Assembly: GCF_039521745.1 (NCBI RefSeq)
Contig: NZ_BAAACT010000018.1
Reading direction: 5' to 3' (one strand)
Source of the DNA: Faecalicatena contorta
Lineage (GTDB): Bacteria; Bacillota; Clostridia; Lachnospirales; Lachnospiraceae
DNA length: 64,000 nt
The notes beneath the pieces were generated by a model. The model saw only the letters and a program-made list of their open reading frames with translations, made no database searches and was not told where the DNA came from. Position 1 is the first letter of the stretch; every line of letters starts with the position of its first letter. This document shows positions 51,401 through 59,203 of the stretch, piece after piece. The position numbers and the translations under genes are program-made.

Positions 51401-52036
51401 TCACACCTCCGAATCATCACAGTCTGTCATTCCCATCATCAGTTTCATGTAAATATTTGTGTAGCGTTCTTTCTCACTGCCCTCGCAGGCTGCCATTGCC
51501 CGCAGGAAAAACTGCTTCGCCAGCTCACGGCTCTTCCAGATATCCTCTGTATCATAGCAGACGGTACGGACCGTTTCTGTACCACATTCGATGTCTGTCA
51601 GAAGCTGCCACACCCCATCCCGCAGATGTGCCGATAGGACGCTCTGCGGCAACAGTTCCTCCGCAGGAGCATCCCGGAAATCCTCCCTGCATCCGGGATG
51701 GGCCTTTACCATTTGTCCGGAGAGGAGCCGTTCTGTCTGCGCTTTATCCAAATCCACATACCCTCCCGGTGTCATCATGGATATCCTGTCATCCGTATGC
51801 CTGCCAAGGAACTCCCGCACGGAAATCTGGTATGGCTGATCCGGCTTTAAATTTCCTTCCTGAAACAATCCCTCCAGAAATTTTTCTGCCGCCGTAACAT
51901 ATTTTTCTACTGCCTCTTCGATCAGGCTGTTCCTGGAAACCCTGCGCCCTTCCTGCTGGCTCCGCTCCCTGCGGATGATTTCCAGTTCATCCAGCATGGC
52001 CTCCGGCAGCTTAATATTCAAATTCTTTTTCCCCAT
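51401..52036 (-). CDS. Protein with N-terminal ribbon-helix-helix domain
   Basis: A 211-residue protein. Residues 1-50 (KKNLNIKLPEAMLDELEIIR, then VSRNSLIEEAVEKYV) fit an Arc/CopG-type DNA-binding domain. The rest (~60-211: PYQISVREFLGRHTDDRISM, CREDFRDAPAEELLPQSVLS) is unrecognised. It is the best candidate DNA-binding regulator inside the cassette-controlled block, but nothing links it directly to the dyads. Confidence 0.65.
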   Translation of the reverse strand: MGKKNLNIKLPEAMLDELEIIRRERSQQEGRRVSRNSLIEEAVEKYVTAAEKFLEGLFQEGNLKPDQPYQISVREFLGRHTDDRISMMTPGGYVDLDKAQTERLLSGQMVKAHPGCREDFRDAPAEELLPQSVLSAHLRDGVWQLLTDIECGTETVRTVCYDTEDIWKSRELAKQFFLRAMAACEGSEKERYTNIYMKLMMGMTDCDDSEV

Positions 52037-52039
52037 TTG

Positions 52040-52534
52040 CTACCCCCTGCAATCGTCCTGATATCCGTTCAAAAATACTCTGGCTGTACGTTTTCCAACG
52101 CTGTCCACAAGTGCCTGCTCCAGAATTGCTTTATCAAACCCGAAGTCCTCATAACCGTCTGCCAGCACCTTGTAGTAATAGCCCGTTGGACTGGCGAGGC
52201 GGCGGCGCTCATCCATGATATAGACCATTGCGGTCAGTTCCTGGCTGGCATCCGTTCCGGTCATTTGGACTGTCAATGTCAAATCCTTTTTGTAGTAAAA
52301 GTTGGGATAGCCCTCATAGCGGTCAAGGTTTTTTTCGTCACTGGGGGAAATCTCCCAGATGAGTACTGGCACCTTTTTTCCTTCCCTCTGCTCAATGGTG
52401 GCGCAGCCCTTAAAAAGCAGCGCGTAATCCTCAATGACCGCGGTTCCGATGACTTTCGCATCCGGGCAGCGGTAGGCCATCTGGCCCACTGATAAGTTGC
52501 TCCCGTACGCTATGTAGTATTTTTTCTTGCTCAT
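52040..52534 (-). CDS. Gamma-glutamylcyclotransferase-like protein 1
   Basis: A 164-residue GGCT/AIG2-fold protein. YYIAYGSNLSVGQM is the substrate-binding YGSN loop and LDRYEGYPNFYYKK holds the conserved catalytic Glu. The family releases 5-oxoproline from gamma-glutamyl amines or peptides. It lies 3 bases before the ribbon-helix-helix protein and, with its paralogue at 52659 and the amidoligase at 53542, forms a gamma-glutamyl cassette. The ATG at 52534 follows AAAGGAGC. Confidence 0.85.
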   Translation of the reverse strand: MSKKKYYIAYGSNLSVGQMAYRCPDAKVIGTAVIEDYALLFKGCATIEQREGKKVPVLIWEISPSDEKNLDRYEGYPNFYYKKDLTLTVQMTGTDASQELTAMVYIMDERRRLASPTGYYYKVLADGYEDFGFDKAILEQALVDSVGKRTARVFLNGYQDDCRG

Positions 52535-52577
52535 TTGCTTTCGCTCCTTTCTTCCGCGCTTCTCAAGCGGTATGGTA

Positions 52578-52660
52578 TTAATCACTCTTTTGGCCGGTAA
52601 TAGCAAGCGAATCCTGATCCATAAATCCACCAAATGTACCGGCCGCAGATTGTGTACTTT
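52578..52660 (-). promoter_or_regulatory. Phage promoter cassette I
   Basis: TTGCTA (52601-52606), 17 bases ending AAGAGT, GATTAA (52578-52583). A degenerate dyad: CCATAAATCCACCA (52619-52632) / TGTGTACTTTACC (52651-52663). Spacing to the -35 is as in F and G. The far arm overlaps the stop of the second cyclotransferase gene. Confidence 0.65.
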
Positions 52661-53207
52661 ACCCTCGCTGGTAACGTTCTATGTATTCTCCCGCAGCCCT
52701 GATCCCGATACTGTCCGCCAGCCCCTTATCCAGAATATCGGTATCAAAATTCCACTCGCCGTACCCTTCATCCAAGAGCCGGAAATACTCCATGTCCGGT
52801 TCCCCAAGAATACGCTCCTCGTGCATCACATAGGCCATGCACCATTTCCTTTCTTTCATCCGCCTGCCGGAATCCAGCCTCGTGACAGAAAGCCGGAAAT
52901 TCCGCTTATAATAATACCGGGGATAACCCTCACAGCGGTCAAGCAGCGCTTCATCCAGTTCTGAAATCTTATAGACCAGTGCGGGGACACAGCAGTTGGC
53001 ATCCTGCTCGATGGTTGCGTAGCTTCCGGTCTTGCTCTTTTTGAACAGGAGACGGTAGCCGGGAATGACAGCTGTGCCAAGCACCACAGCATCCGGGCAG
53101 CGGCTTTTCATCCGTTCCAGGGACAGGTTGGAACCGTAGGCCAGATAAAAACGGTTCGGTTTCCTCGCTGCCCCTGTGCTAAGCCCCAGGGAGAACATTC
53201 CTGCCAT
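52659..53207 (-). CDS. Gamma-glutamylcyclotransferase-like protein 2
   Basis: A 182-residue paralogue of the preceding protein, with FYLAYGSNLSLERM near residue 20 and LDRCEGYPRYYYKRN near 90 (catalytic Glu present). The N-terminal ~18 residues are an extra, weakly hydrophobic extension. It follows the small gene at 53210 directly, with overlapping start and stop. Transcribed from cassette J together with the amidoligase. Confidence 0.85.
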   Translation of the reverse strand: MAGMFSLGLSTGAARKPNRFYLAYGSNLSLERMKSRCPDAVVLGTAVIPGYRLLFKKSKTGSYATIEQDANCCVPALVYKISELDEALLDRCEGYPRYYYKRNFRLSVTRLDSGRRMKERKWCMAYVMHEERILGEPDMEYFRLLDEGYGEWNFDTDILDKGLADSIGIRAAGEYIERYQRG

Positions 53208-53209
53208 TG

Positions 53210-53473
53210 TCACTCACCGCCTTCCATTTCTGCCGATGCATCCATTATTCCGGTCAGGGAATAGTCCACGCCCTGGAAATCCGCTTCGTTTAAATCGATC
53301 TGGCTGTCCTGCCACCAGTTCTCCACCATGCGGAGGGCTTCCTCCGGTGTTGCTTCCTTCATTTCTGATTCGTATACGGTAATCTCCCTCTGGTAAAGTT
53401 CCGACACCGTCACTTTAAATGCCCTGCCTCTTGGGGCAGCATCCATATGTTTCATCCTGTTTTCGTTTTTCAT
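53210..53473 (-). CDS. Small protein between amidoligase and cyclotransferase
   Basis: An 87-residue acidic protein (GRAFKVTVSELYQREITVYE, then TPEEALRMVENWWQDSQIDL), similar in pattern to DpnD/PcfM-like small proteins. AAGGAGGCG precedes the ATG at 53473. Its fixed place in the cassette makes it a candidate substrate or partner of the amidoligase; this is inference. Confidence 0.6.
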   Translation of the reverse strand: MKNENRMKHMDAAPRGRAFKVTVSELYQREITVYESEMKEATPEEALRMVENWWQDSQIDLNEADFQGVDYSLTGIMDASAEMEGGE

Positions 53474-53541
53474 GATATCTTCGCCTCCTTCTACCACCCC
53501 AAGGGCGGTTGCCCGCCCGGAAGTTTCCGTGGATGGAAGGC

Positions 53542-54486
53542 TTACTGCCTTCCGTTTCTCCAGCTTGCGTTGCCATCCATGTTCCGCAGGAGGATTTCCC
53601 TCGCCGTTGCGAATTCCTCCCCGATGAAGCCTAACCGAAGCATCCAGCACCGGAAAGCGTATTTTTCGTTCTCGGTCTGCTGCGGCTTGCAGCTTGCGCT
53701 CCGAAGCTGCTTGGCAAGCTGGCTCATGGCAAGGCAGAGCTGGATGTAAGCCTTTAATTCTCCCGCATGAAGCCCATTCCGTTTTCCGTTTGCCGGGTCT
53801 GCGAACTGGAAAAGCCGGAATTCGATGGTCCCCTTTGTGAAAGTGGCATGCAGGTTCAGCATATGGTAGCGGCTGCCGTTGTAGTGGTCATGCCTGCGCC
53901 AGTCCTGCCCCTGGCTCTCGTACCAGATGTCTGCCAGCTGGCTCATGGTGCGTGGTTTTCTCCGGTTGAGCTGTTCCAAGAATCTCTGGTCGACCGTCCG
54001 GCAGTATTGTCTCTGCCGTCCCTGGTCCAGCCGGATGGCCCTGCCGATCTGTGTCTCATGGGCTGCCATGATGTTGACCAGGTTGCGGATACTCTGCGGA
54101 GTATGGTTACCCTTTCCAATGTGGATGTGGACTCCGCATCCTCTGGAGGGGCTGCTCTTTGCCCCGGCCTTTCTCAAAAGGCGGACAAGTTTCTGCAGCA
54201 TCTCAATGTCATCGTAAATCAGGATTGGGGTGACCAGCTCGCATTTTTGGCTGTCCGGCCCCTCGATGCTGACATCCCTCTGGAACTTCCATTCCCTTCC
54301 CTGTGCGTCCCATGCTGACCAGGCAAAATATCCGTTCCGGCCCGCTGTGTATTCATATCTGCCGGTTCCAAAGAACTCGGCTGCTTTCTTCGCTGCCTTT
54401 TCCCTGGTGATGTTATTCATTTCTATCTCGACTCCGATGGTCTGGTTTTTCATTGCCTCAATCTGCGCTCTTGTCTTTTCGTTCAT
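53542..54486 (-). CDS. Amidoligase family protein
   Basis: A 314-residue ATP-dependent carboxylate-amine ligase of the GCS-like amidoligase_2 family. QTIGVEIEMNNI near residue 16 carries the metal-binding acids, CELVTPILIYDDIE the second acidic motif, and CGVHIHIGKGNH near 118 the conserved His pair; NLHATFTKGTIEFRLF near 215 completes the site. Family members are predicted to join gamma-glutamyl groups to amines or peptides. Neighbouring cyclotransferases could reverse this. AAAGGAGATAGCG precedes the ATG, and cassette J drives the operon. Confidence 0.88.
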   Translation of the reverse strand: MNEKTRAQIEAMKNQTIGVEIEMNNITREKAAKKAAEFFGTGRYEYTAGRNGYFAWSAWDAQGREWKFQRDVSIEGPDSQKCELVTPILIYDDIEMLQKLVRLLRKAGAKSSPSRGCGVHIHIGKGNHTPQSIRNLVNIMAAHETQIGRAIRLDQGRQRQYCRTVDQRFLEQLNRRKPRTMSQLADIWYESQGQDWRRHDHYNGSRYHMLNLHATFTKGTIEFRLFQFADPANGKRNGLHAGELKAYIQLCLAMSQLAKQLRSASCKPQQTENEKYAFRCWMLRLGFIGEEFATAREILLRNMDGNASWRNGRQ

Positions 54487-54549
54487 TTTCGCTATCTCCT
54501 TTGCTAAAACCGCTTGCCTGCGGTGTTTTCTGCTCTTTTGTTGTGTCTA

Positions 54550-54676
54550 TATATCACTCTGAACGCAGATAATAGCAAGTTGATAACGGGCATAAATGTA
54601 CCAAAGATCAGAGGCAAAAAGTGTGTATTTTATGGCGGGAAAAGCACTTGATAATGCACATTTTCAGAGGTAATAT
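54550..54676. promoter_or_regulatory. Divergent phage promoter cassette J
   Basis: Minus: TTGCTA (54573-54578), 17 bases ending CAGAGT, GATATA (54550-54555). Dyad CATAAATGTACCAA (54591-54604) / TGTGTATTTTATGG (54622-54635). Plus: TTGATA (54648-54653), 17 bases ending CAGAGG, TAATAT (54671-54676). Both -35 boxes are 26 bases from the respective core arm. No plus-strand gene follows. Confidence 0.75.
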
Positions 54677-54735
54677 CACTTACAATGGAGAAGGTGCCTC
54701 ATTATGTCCCGGCCCCATTTGCGGGAAACTGCGGT

Positions 54736-54954
54736 TTACCACATATCCGAACTGCATGGGCAGAACACATAAAGCATCCCGTCCTTCCGGTCCACATCTG
54801 CGCCATACCCGCTGTTCATGATCCGTTTTTTCACTTCCTCCGTTGGTTTCAGTTCATAGGGGTTCCAGAACCCATGCTTAAAATACACCTGCTCCGTCCC
54901 ATCAATGGCATCTACCGCCTTCTGGTATGCCAGTTTGCAGATATTTTCCATCAT
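54736..54954 (-). CDS. Small hypothetical phage protein
   Basis: A 72-residue protein (MENICKLAYQKAVDAIDGTE; YFKHGFWNPYELKPTEEVKK) with a Cys-Pro-Cys near the end. Its start codons overlap the upstream stop (TCATGATG), with GGAGGTGGGG as ribosome site. Function unknown. Confidence 0.6.
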   Translation of the reverse strand: MMENICKLAYQKAVDAIDGTEQVYFKHGFWNPYELKPTEEVKKRIMNSGYGADVDRKDGMLYVFCPCSSDMW

Positions 54955-55883
54955 GACTCCCCACCTCCTGCCATTGTCTTTTCCGCCTCACGCTTCGCTT
55001 TATTTTTCGCCTTTGCCTTTTCCGCTTCCTCCGGTGTCCGGAATGCGGCGTGGCCGCCAAGTTTCTCCATCAGCACCTTTCTGGTAGATTTGTAGGCGTC
55101 CCCGTTCATCCCAAGCCGGAGGAGCCAGATGCGGAATGCGTATTTTTCATTATCCGTGTTGACCTCTTTTGCCTGAATCCGTTTCTGTGAAAGTGCCATG
55201 TCATTCATCATGGCAACCAACTGGCAAAACGCATCGGAGTGTGCTTTATCCGCCGGCACCGGAAATCCTGTGAAGGAAATCTGTTCTTCCGTGATCTGAA
55301 GCCCCTCCATACCGCCGTGCGTTTCCGTATAATCTGCCAGTGCTGTCAAAAAGCTCTGGACTGTGGCGGTGCTGGCATCATCTTTCAGAATCTCTGCCAG
55401 TTCCTTCTCCACACGGAAGTGCCCGCCGGATGCTTTGCTAAGAAGTGGGCCTCTGCTGTAGATCATGTTCACAAGGTTTCTTAAAGTATTTCCTGTGTGA
55501 TTTCCCATCGGTAGGCTGATCACCATGTCCAGCGGTTCCTCTCCCTCCTGGGCGGCTGCCTCTTCCCGAACCTCTGACTCGTATTCGCTGTCCGGGATAG
55601 AATCTGTCTCTGCTGTTTCCTCTGTCTGCCCTGGTTCTTCCGCTGCCGCTTCGAGGATTCCCTCTGCATCCTTGATCAGTCCCTCATTTTTCAGGGCTGC
55701 AAGGATTCCAAGGTCTGCCGCATCCTCTTCCACTGTCAGGCTTCCATCCCGTTCTACCGTGTAATCCCCAATCTCATAGGCGCATCTCGGAACCTTTGTG
55801 TAGTAAGGGGAAATCCCCGTAAGTTCTCCCAGTCTTTTAACCAGTACCTTTCTTTCCTCTATGTTCTTTTCAAATTTCATCAT
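54951..55883 (-). CDS. Amidoligase-derived protein lacking the catalytic motifs
   Basis: A 310-residue protein whose second half parallels the amidoligase at 53542: both have NHT-x4-RNLVN and NEKYAFR-x-W-x-LRLG, and both end in a helical AxFR-type segment. The matching GVHIHIG is replaced by DMVISLPMG, and the GVEIEM motif is absent, so it is probably not an active ligase. Residues ~70-125 are acidic and low-complexity. It may be a regulatory partner or structural relative; some databases call such proteins virion proteins. Transcribed from cassette L. Confidence 0.68.
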   Translation of the reverse strand: MMKFEKNIEERKVLVKRLGELTGISPYYTKVPRCAYEIGDYTVERDGSLTVEEDAADLGILAALKNEGLIKDAEGILEAAAEEPGQTEETAETDSIPDSEYESEVREEAAAQEGEEPLDMVISLPMGNHTGNTLRNLVNMIYSRGPLLSKASGGHFRVEKELAEILKDDASTATVQSFLTALADYTETHGGMEGLQITEEQISFTGFPVPADKAHSDAFCQLVAMMNDMALSQKRIQAKEVNTDNEKYAFRIWLLRLGMNGDAYKSTRKVLMEKLGGHAAFRTPEEAEKAKAKNKAKREAEKTMAGGGES

Positions 55884-55945
55884 GTCATGCCGCTCCTTTC
55901 TTCGCTCTTTCCGGCTTTTCTGCCGGTGTTCTTTGGCGTATGGTA

Positions 55946-56041
55946 TTAATCACTCTAAAGCCGGGATAAGTCAACGAATATCTCCGCAAATGTGCGGAAT
56001 TGGCCTAATGCACAAATCCGTGGGTGAGAATTGTGCATTAG
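55946..56041 (-). promoter_or_regulatory. Phage promoter cassette L
   Basis: TTGACT (55969-55974), 17 bases ending TAGAGT, GATTAA (55946-55951). The dyad CTAATGCACAA (56005-56015) / TTGTGCATTAG (56031-56041) is a perfect 11-bp inverted repeat but stands about 14 bases farther from the -35 than in the other cassettes. The far arm overlaps the stop of the small membrane protein gene. Confidence 0.68.
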
Positions 56042-56208
56042 TGTAGGTTACTGTCATCATTCCGTTTTCTGCGCTTTTCCTCAATGTCCTGTATCCATTT
56101 CATCTGTTCCGCATCATCATCCTCATCCCCGGCTGCCATACAGAGGGAAAGGCTAACGATGAACACAAGAATTACAAAAACGGCAACCGCGGCAATCAGC
56201 CATCCCAT
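56038..56208 (-). CDS. Single-pass membrane microprotein
   Basis: A 56-residue protein: MGWLIAAVAVFVILVFIVSL forms one membrane helix, followed by an acidic and then a basic cytoplasmic tail (AGDEDDDAEQMKWIQ, EEKRRKR). ATAGGAGGGATGCTT precedes the ATG. It lies between the C5 methyltransferase and cassette L. Function unknown. Confidence 0.6.
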   Translation of the reverse strand: MGWLIAAVAVFVILVFIVSLSLCMAAGDEDDDAEQMKWIQDIEEKRRKRNDDSNLH

Positions 56209-56293
56209 AAGCATCCCTCCTATGTATCATGGCAGAAGCCCGCCCTGCTGCTTATGGTTTCCCATCGGCAGCAAAGGCGGCCTCCGCCATTGT

Positions 56294-58279
56294 TCATTCC
56301 TCTATTTCTGCCCCGCATTGTGCAGCCCAGACAATACCGGTCAGCACGAAATAAGCGCAAAAAAGGCATAGACCATTTCCCCAAAGTCGGTATTCTGCGG
56401 AATCCGAGTGGGGATCTGTCAGCCATTTTCGGATCTGTTTTTCCGTCTTCGGCTTTTTTGATGTTCCCATGACCTTCCGGTGTGTTTCCCACACCTCCGC
56501 CCAGAATGCGAGTTCTTCCTCAGTTGGGTCCTCCACACCAAGCCCGCTGCACCACCAGGAAGGGAAGCCCTGCAACTTTGCACACTCCGTTGGTGTCAGG
56601 CGGCGCACGATATAATAAGGTTCCTGCATGGACTTATCGTTCACGACTGGCGGATCTTTATAATCCCTTGCCATCAGTGTCGGTGCCTTCTCCTTTAATG
56701 CCTGGGTGTATTCCCCTGTGGTCATGCAGTAGGCAACTGCATGGCGGTCAGCTACATCCAGCGTAAAAGACACACCCTCATTAATACCGCTTCCCTGTGG
56801 GCCGTTCTTATCCGCCCTGCCGATCATGCTGCCCTGTAGGATATAGGTCTGCTGTTTCATTCCCGGCTCCGCCGCAAGCGCACCGGACTTTTCCCCAAGG
56901 TCACGCACCTCATTCCGCTGGTTCTGCGTAAAAGCAACAATGGCGATTCCGCCCTGGTTGCATCCCGGATTCCCGCCATTGGCATCCAGCGTCCGGCTGG
57001 TCTGCGCCTCATAAAACCCTGCTTTCGGATTATCGGATTTCATGGCATTGCTGTCCTTGGAGCAGATGCCATAAGGGACAAATACAGTCTGGTCATTATT
57101 ACAGCCAAGGGTGGCGGACTTATTATTCTGTACCAGTGCGCCCTTCCCTCCATTCGGTATGCCGCACCTGATCTTGAGCGTTTTCGGTTCCAGTTCTTCC
57201 TGCAGAAGAACCGGCACATTGTTACCGCCGGTGCCCATCCTGGAAGTAAGCGTCTGGCACTTTTCCGGCTCGCCGATACCAATGCGGCTGTCTGCCGGAT
57301 GGTAATCCAGGGCGATTGCCGCCGGGACAACTCCCGCCCGGAGCGTAGGGGATATCTCCTCCTCATAGCCGATGCTCCGGGACTTAGCGCTGTGTTCCGT
57401 ACAGAAACCTGCTGACGCAGGCTGGCACGGCTCTTCCAGGATGACCGGCGGATGGTGTGCCTCTGCCCGTAACGTACAGGCAATCTCCTCCGTTACATCC
57501 ATGCGACCGCCGCCCTGGTCATTTAAGACGATTCTTCCTCTTCCCGCATCCGCTCCGCCTGCTGCTCCAGCGCCTTCCTTAAAATCTCCGGCAGCTCCTT
57601 GCCACGTGCGGAAGCCCTGCGGAGTATACCCAGACACGCCTTCCGACTCAAATAATATTTCCGGGGCACTTCCGCCTCCAAAATCTGCGACAAGAAAGAT
57701 TCTTGCCCTTCGTTGGGGGACGGACCAGTATTGAGCGTCGAGAACGCGGTATGCCACGCTCCATCCGTCTCCCAGGTAGCAGTCGGCGTAGGGCCATCCT
57801 TTTTTACTAGGCGCAGGCACCTGGGCGGCCGGTTCTTTAATGCCGATGACGGCTTCAAGGACCGCCTTGAAATCTTCTCCTTTGTTGCTGGAGAAGGCGC
57901 CGGGGACATTCTCCCAGCAGATAAATCTTGGTTTCTCTCCATTGGTCTTCTCCCTCATTTCTTTCACGATTCTGATCGCCTCATAAAACAGGCAGGAACG
58001 TGAACCCTCCAGACCGCTCCGCTTTCCGGCGATGGACATATCCTGACAAGGACTCCCGAAGGTGATGATGTCCACAGGCGGGAGGTCTGCCCCGCTGATG
58101 CCTGAGACATCTCCGTAATGCTGCATCTGCGGAAGCCTTGCTGTGGTCACACGCACTGCAAAAGGCTCGATCTCGGATGCCCACAAAGGCGTCACCCCGG
58201 CAAGGATGCCCGCCAGTGGAAAACCCCCGGAGCCGTCGAACAGGCTGCCGAGGGTCAGTTCATTTTTATTTTTTATCAT
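56294..58279 (-). CDS. DNA (cytosine-5-)-methyltransferase with multi-repeat target domain
   Basis: A 661-residue C5 methyltransferase. Motif I LFDGSGGFPLAG (12-24), IV GSPCQ with catalytic Cys78, VI ENVPG (123-127), VIII QRRARIF (189-195), and the C-terminal LTPTECAKLQGFPSWW (IX region) and YRLWGNG (X). Between VIII and IX lie about 360 residues with seven copies of a short TL motif (at 269, 312, 343, 390, 430, 506, 534), the pattern of phage enzymes with repeated target-recognition units. It probably protects phage DNA from several restriction enzymes. No restriction partner is present. Confidence 0.92.
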   Translation of the reverse strand: MIKNKNELTLGSLFDGSGGFPLAGILAGVTPLWASEIEPFAVRVTTARLPQMQHYGDVSGISGADLPPVDIITFGSPCQDMSIAGKRSGLEGSRSCLFYEAIRIVKEMREKTNGEKPRFICWENVPGAFSSNKGEDFKAVLEAVIGIKEPAAQVPAPSKKGWPYADCYLGDGWSVAYRVLDAQYWSVPQRRARIFLVADFGGGSAPEILFESEGVSGYTPQGFRTWQGAAGDFKEGAGAAGGADAGRGRIVLNDQGGGRMDVTEEIACTLRAEAHHPPVILEEPCQPASAGFCTEHSAKSRSIGYEEEISPTLRAGVVPAAIALDYHPADSRIGIGEPEKCQTLTSRMGTGGNNVPVLLQEELEPKTLKIRCGIPNGGKGALVQNNKSATLGCNNDQTVFVPYGICSKDSNAMKSDNPKAGFYEAQTSRTLDANGGNPGCNQGGIAIVAFTQNQRNEVRDLGEKSGALAAEPGMKQQTYILQGSMIGRADKNGPQGSGINEGVSFTLDVADRHAVAYCMTTGEYTQALKEKAPTLMARDYKDPPVVNDKSMQEPYYIVRRLTPTECAKLQGFPSWWCSGLGVEDPTEEELAFWAEVWETHRKVMGTSKKPKTEKQIRKWLTDPHSDSAEYRLWGNGLCLFCAYFVLTGIVWAAQCGAEIEE

Positions 58280-58288
58280 GATTTCCTC

Positions 58289-59203
58289 CTATGCTGCCAG
58301 CCTCTCCTGTTCCCGGTGCAAACGTCTAAGCGCGGCATCCAAAAGTTCCGGATTTTGCGCCCATTGGATTCCTTCCAGCCTTTTCAGACAACGGTATACC
58401 ACATAAGATCTCTGATCCGGTGTCGCATGAGGAACGCCGGCAACACACTCCCTGTTCAGCCTGCAGAATTCACCAAAAAGCAACTCTGCCGCCGCGTCAT
58501 ATACTGCTGCCGCTTCAACCTTTGTGTCATAAAGGCCAAGACTGATCTTCTTTTGGCAAAAAGTAATGACAGCGTTCCATCTTCCGCTTGTATGTTTCGC
58601 CAGACCTTTGTACCCAAGTGTATTCGTCTTCGGCATCCCCTGATTAAACGCATTCTGCTGGTCACAGCAAAACCGCAGGTTTTCCCTGCGGTTATCAAGT
58701 TTATCCCTATTGATATGGTCTATCCTTTTCCTGCACTCCAGATTATCCAGAATCAAAGTGTGAAAATAAGTGAATTTCTGTTTAACGACCGTATACACAT
58801 ACCAGCCATCCCGCATATGCTTCCTGCTCCATGTGTGCTTCTTTGCCTTCTCAATATCAGCCGTATCAAACAAAAAGCACTCAGCATTGGACGTATAACC
58901 ATACACAACCGGTCCGTCCACGATAAAGGCATTCTGAAATATTCCGTTCTTACGTTCCCTCACCTGCGCAGCCACACCATTGGGGATTGCGGCAATGTCC
59001 AGCACGGTATTCCTCGGCTTGCATTGGCTGCAATAAGGTACCTGTATTTTCTGGATGCCATCGCCGCGCATTATTTTCCGGTTTCCGCAATCGCACCGGC
59101 AGTTCCAATAGAGTCTCCATCCCTTTGCGTGGGACAGGCTTTCCACTGTCCATGACTGGAATTTTCTCCCTGTTAAATCTACAAAATTAGACGGATGCTC
59201 CAT
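58289..59203 (-). CDS. HNH endonuclease with AP2 domain (homing-type)
   Basis: A 304-residue free-standing homing-type nuclease. An N-terminal zinc-binding part (CDCGNRK, CSQCK near 40-60), an HNH core (RIDHINRDKLDNRRENLRFC near 170) and an AP2 DNA-binding domain (GYKGLAKHTSGRWNAVITFC, then SLGLYDTKVEAAAVYDAAAE). It is wedged between the two methyltransferase genes; its ATG (59203) overlaps the methyltransferase stop. It may be a selfish element or assist packaging. Confidence 0.88.
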   Translation of the reverse strand: MEHPSNFVDLTGRKFQSWTVESLSHAKGWRLYWNCRCDCGNRKIMRGDGIQKIQVPYCSQCKPRNTVLDIAAIPNGVAAQVRERKNGIFQNAFIVDGPVVYGYTSNAECFLFDTADIEKAKKHTWSRKHMRDGWYVYTVVKQKFTYFHTLILDNLECRKRIDHINRDKLDNRRENLRFCCDQQNAFNQGMPKTNTLGYKGLAKHTSGRWNAVITFCQKKISLGLYDTKVEAAAVYDAAAELLFGEFCRLNRECVAGVPHATPDQRSYVVYRCLKRLEGIQWAQNPELLDAALRRLHREQERLAA

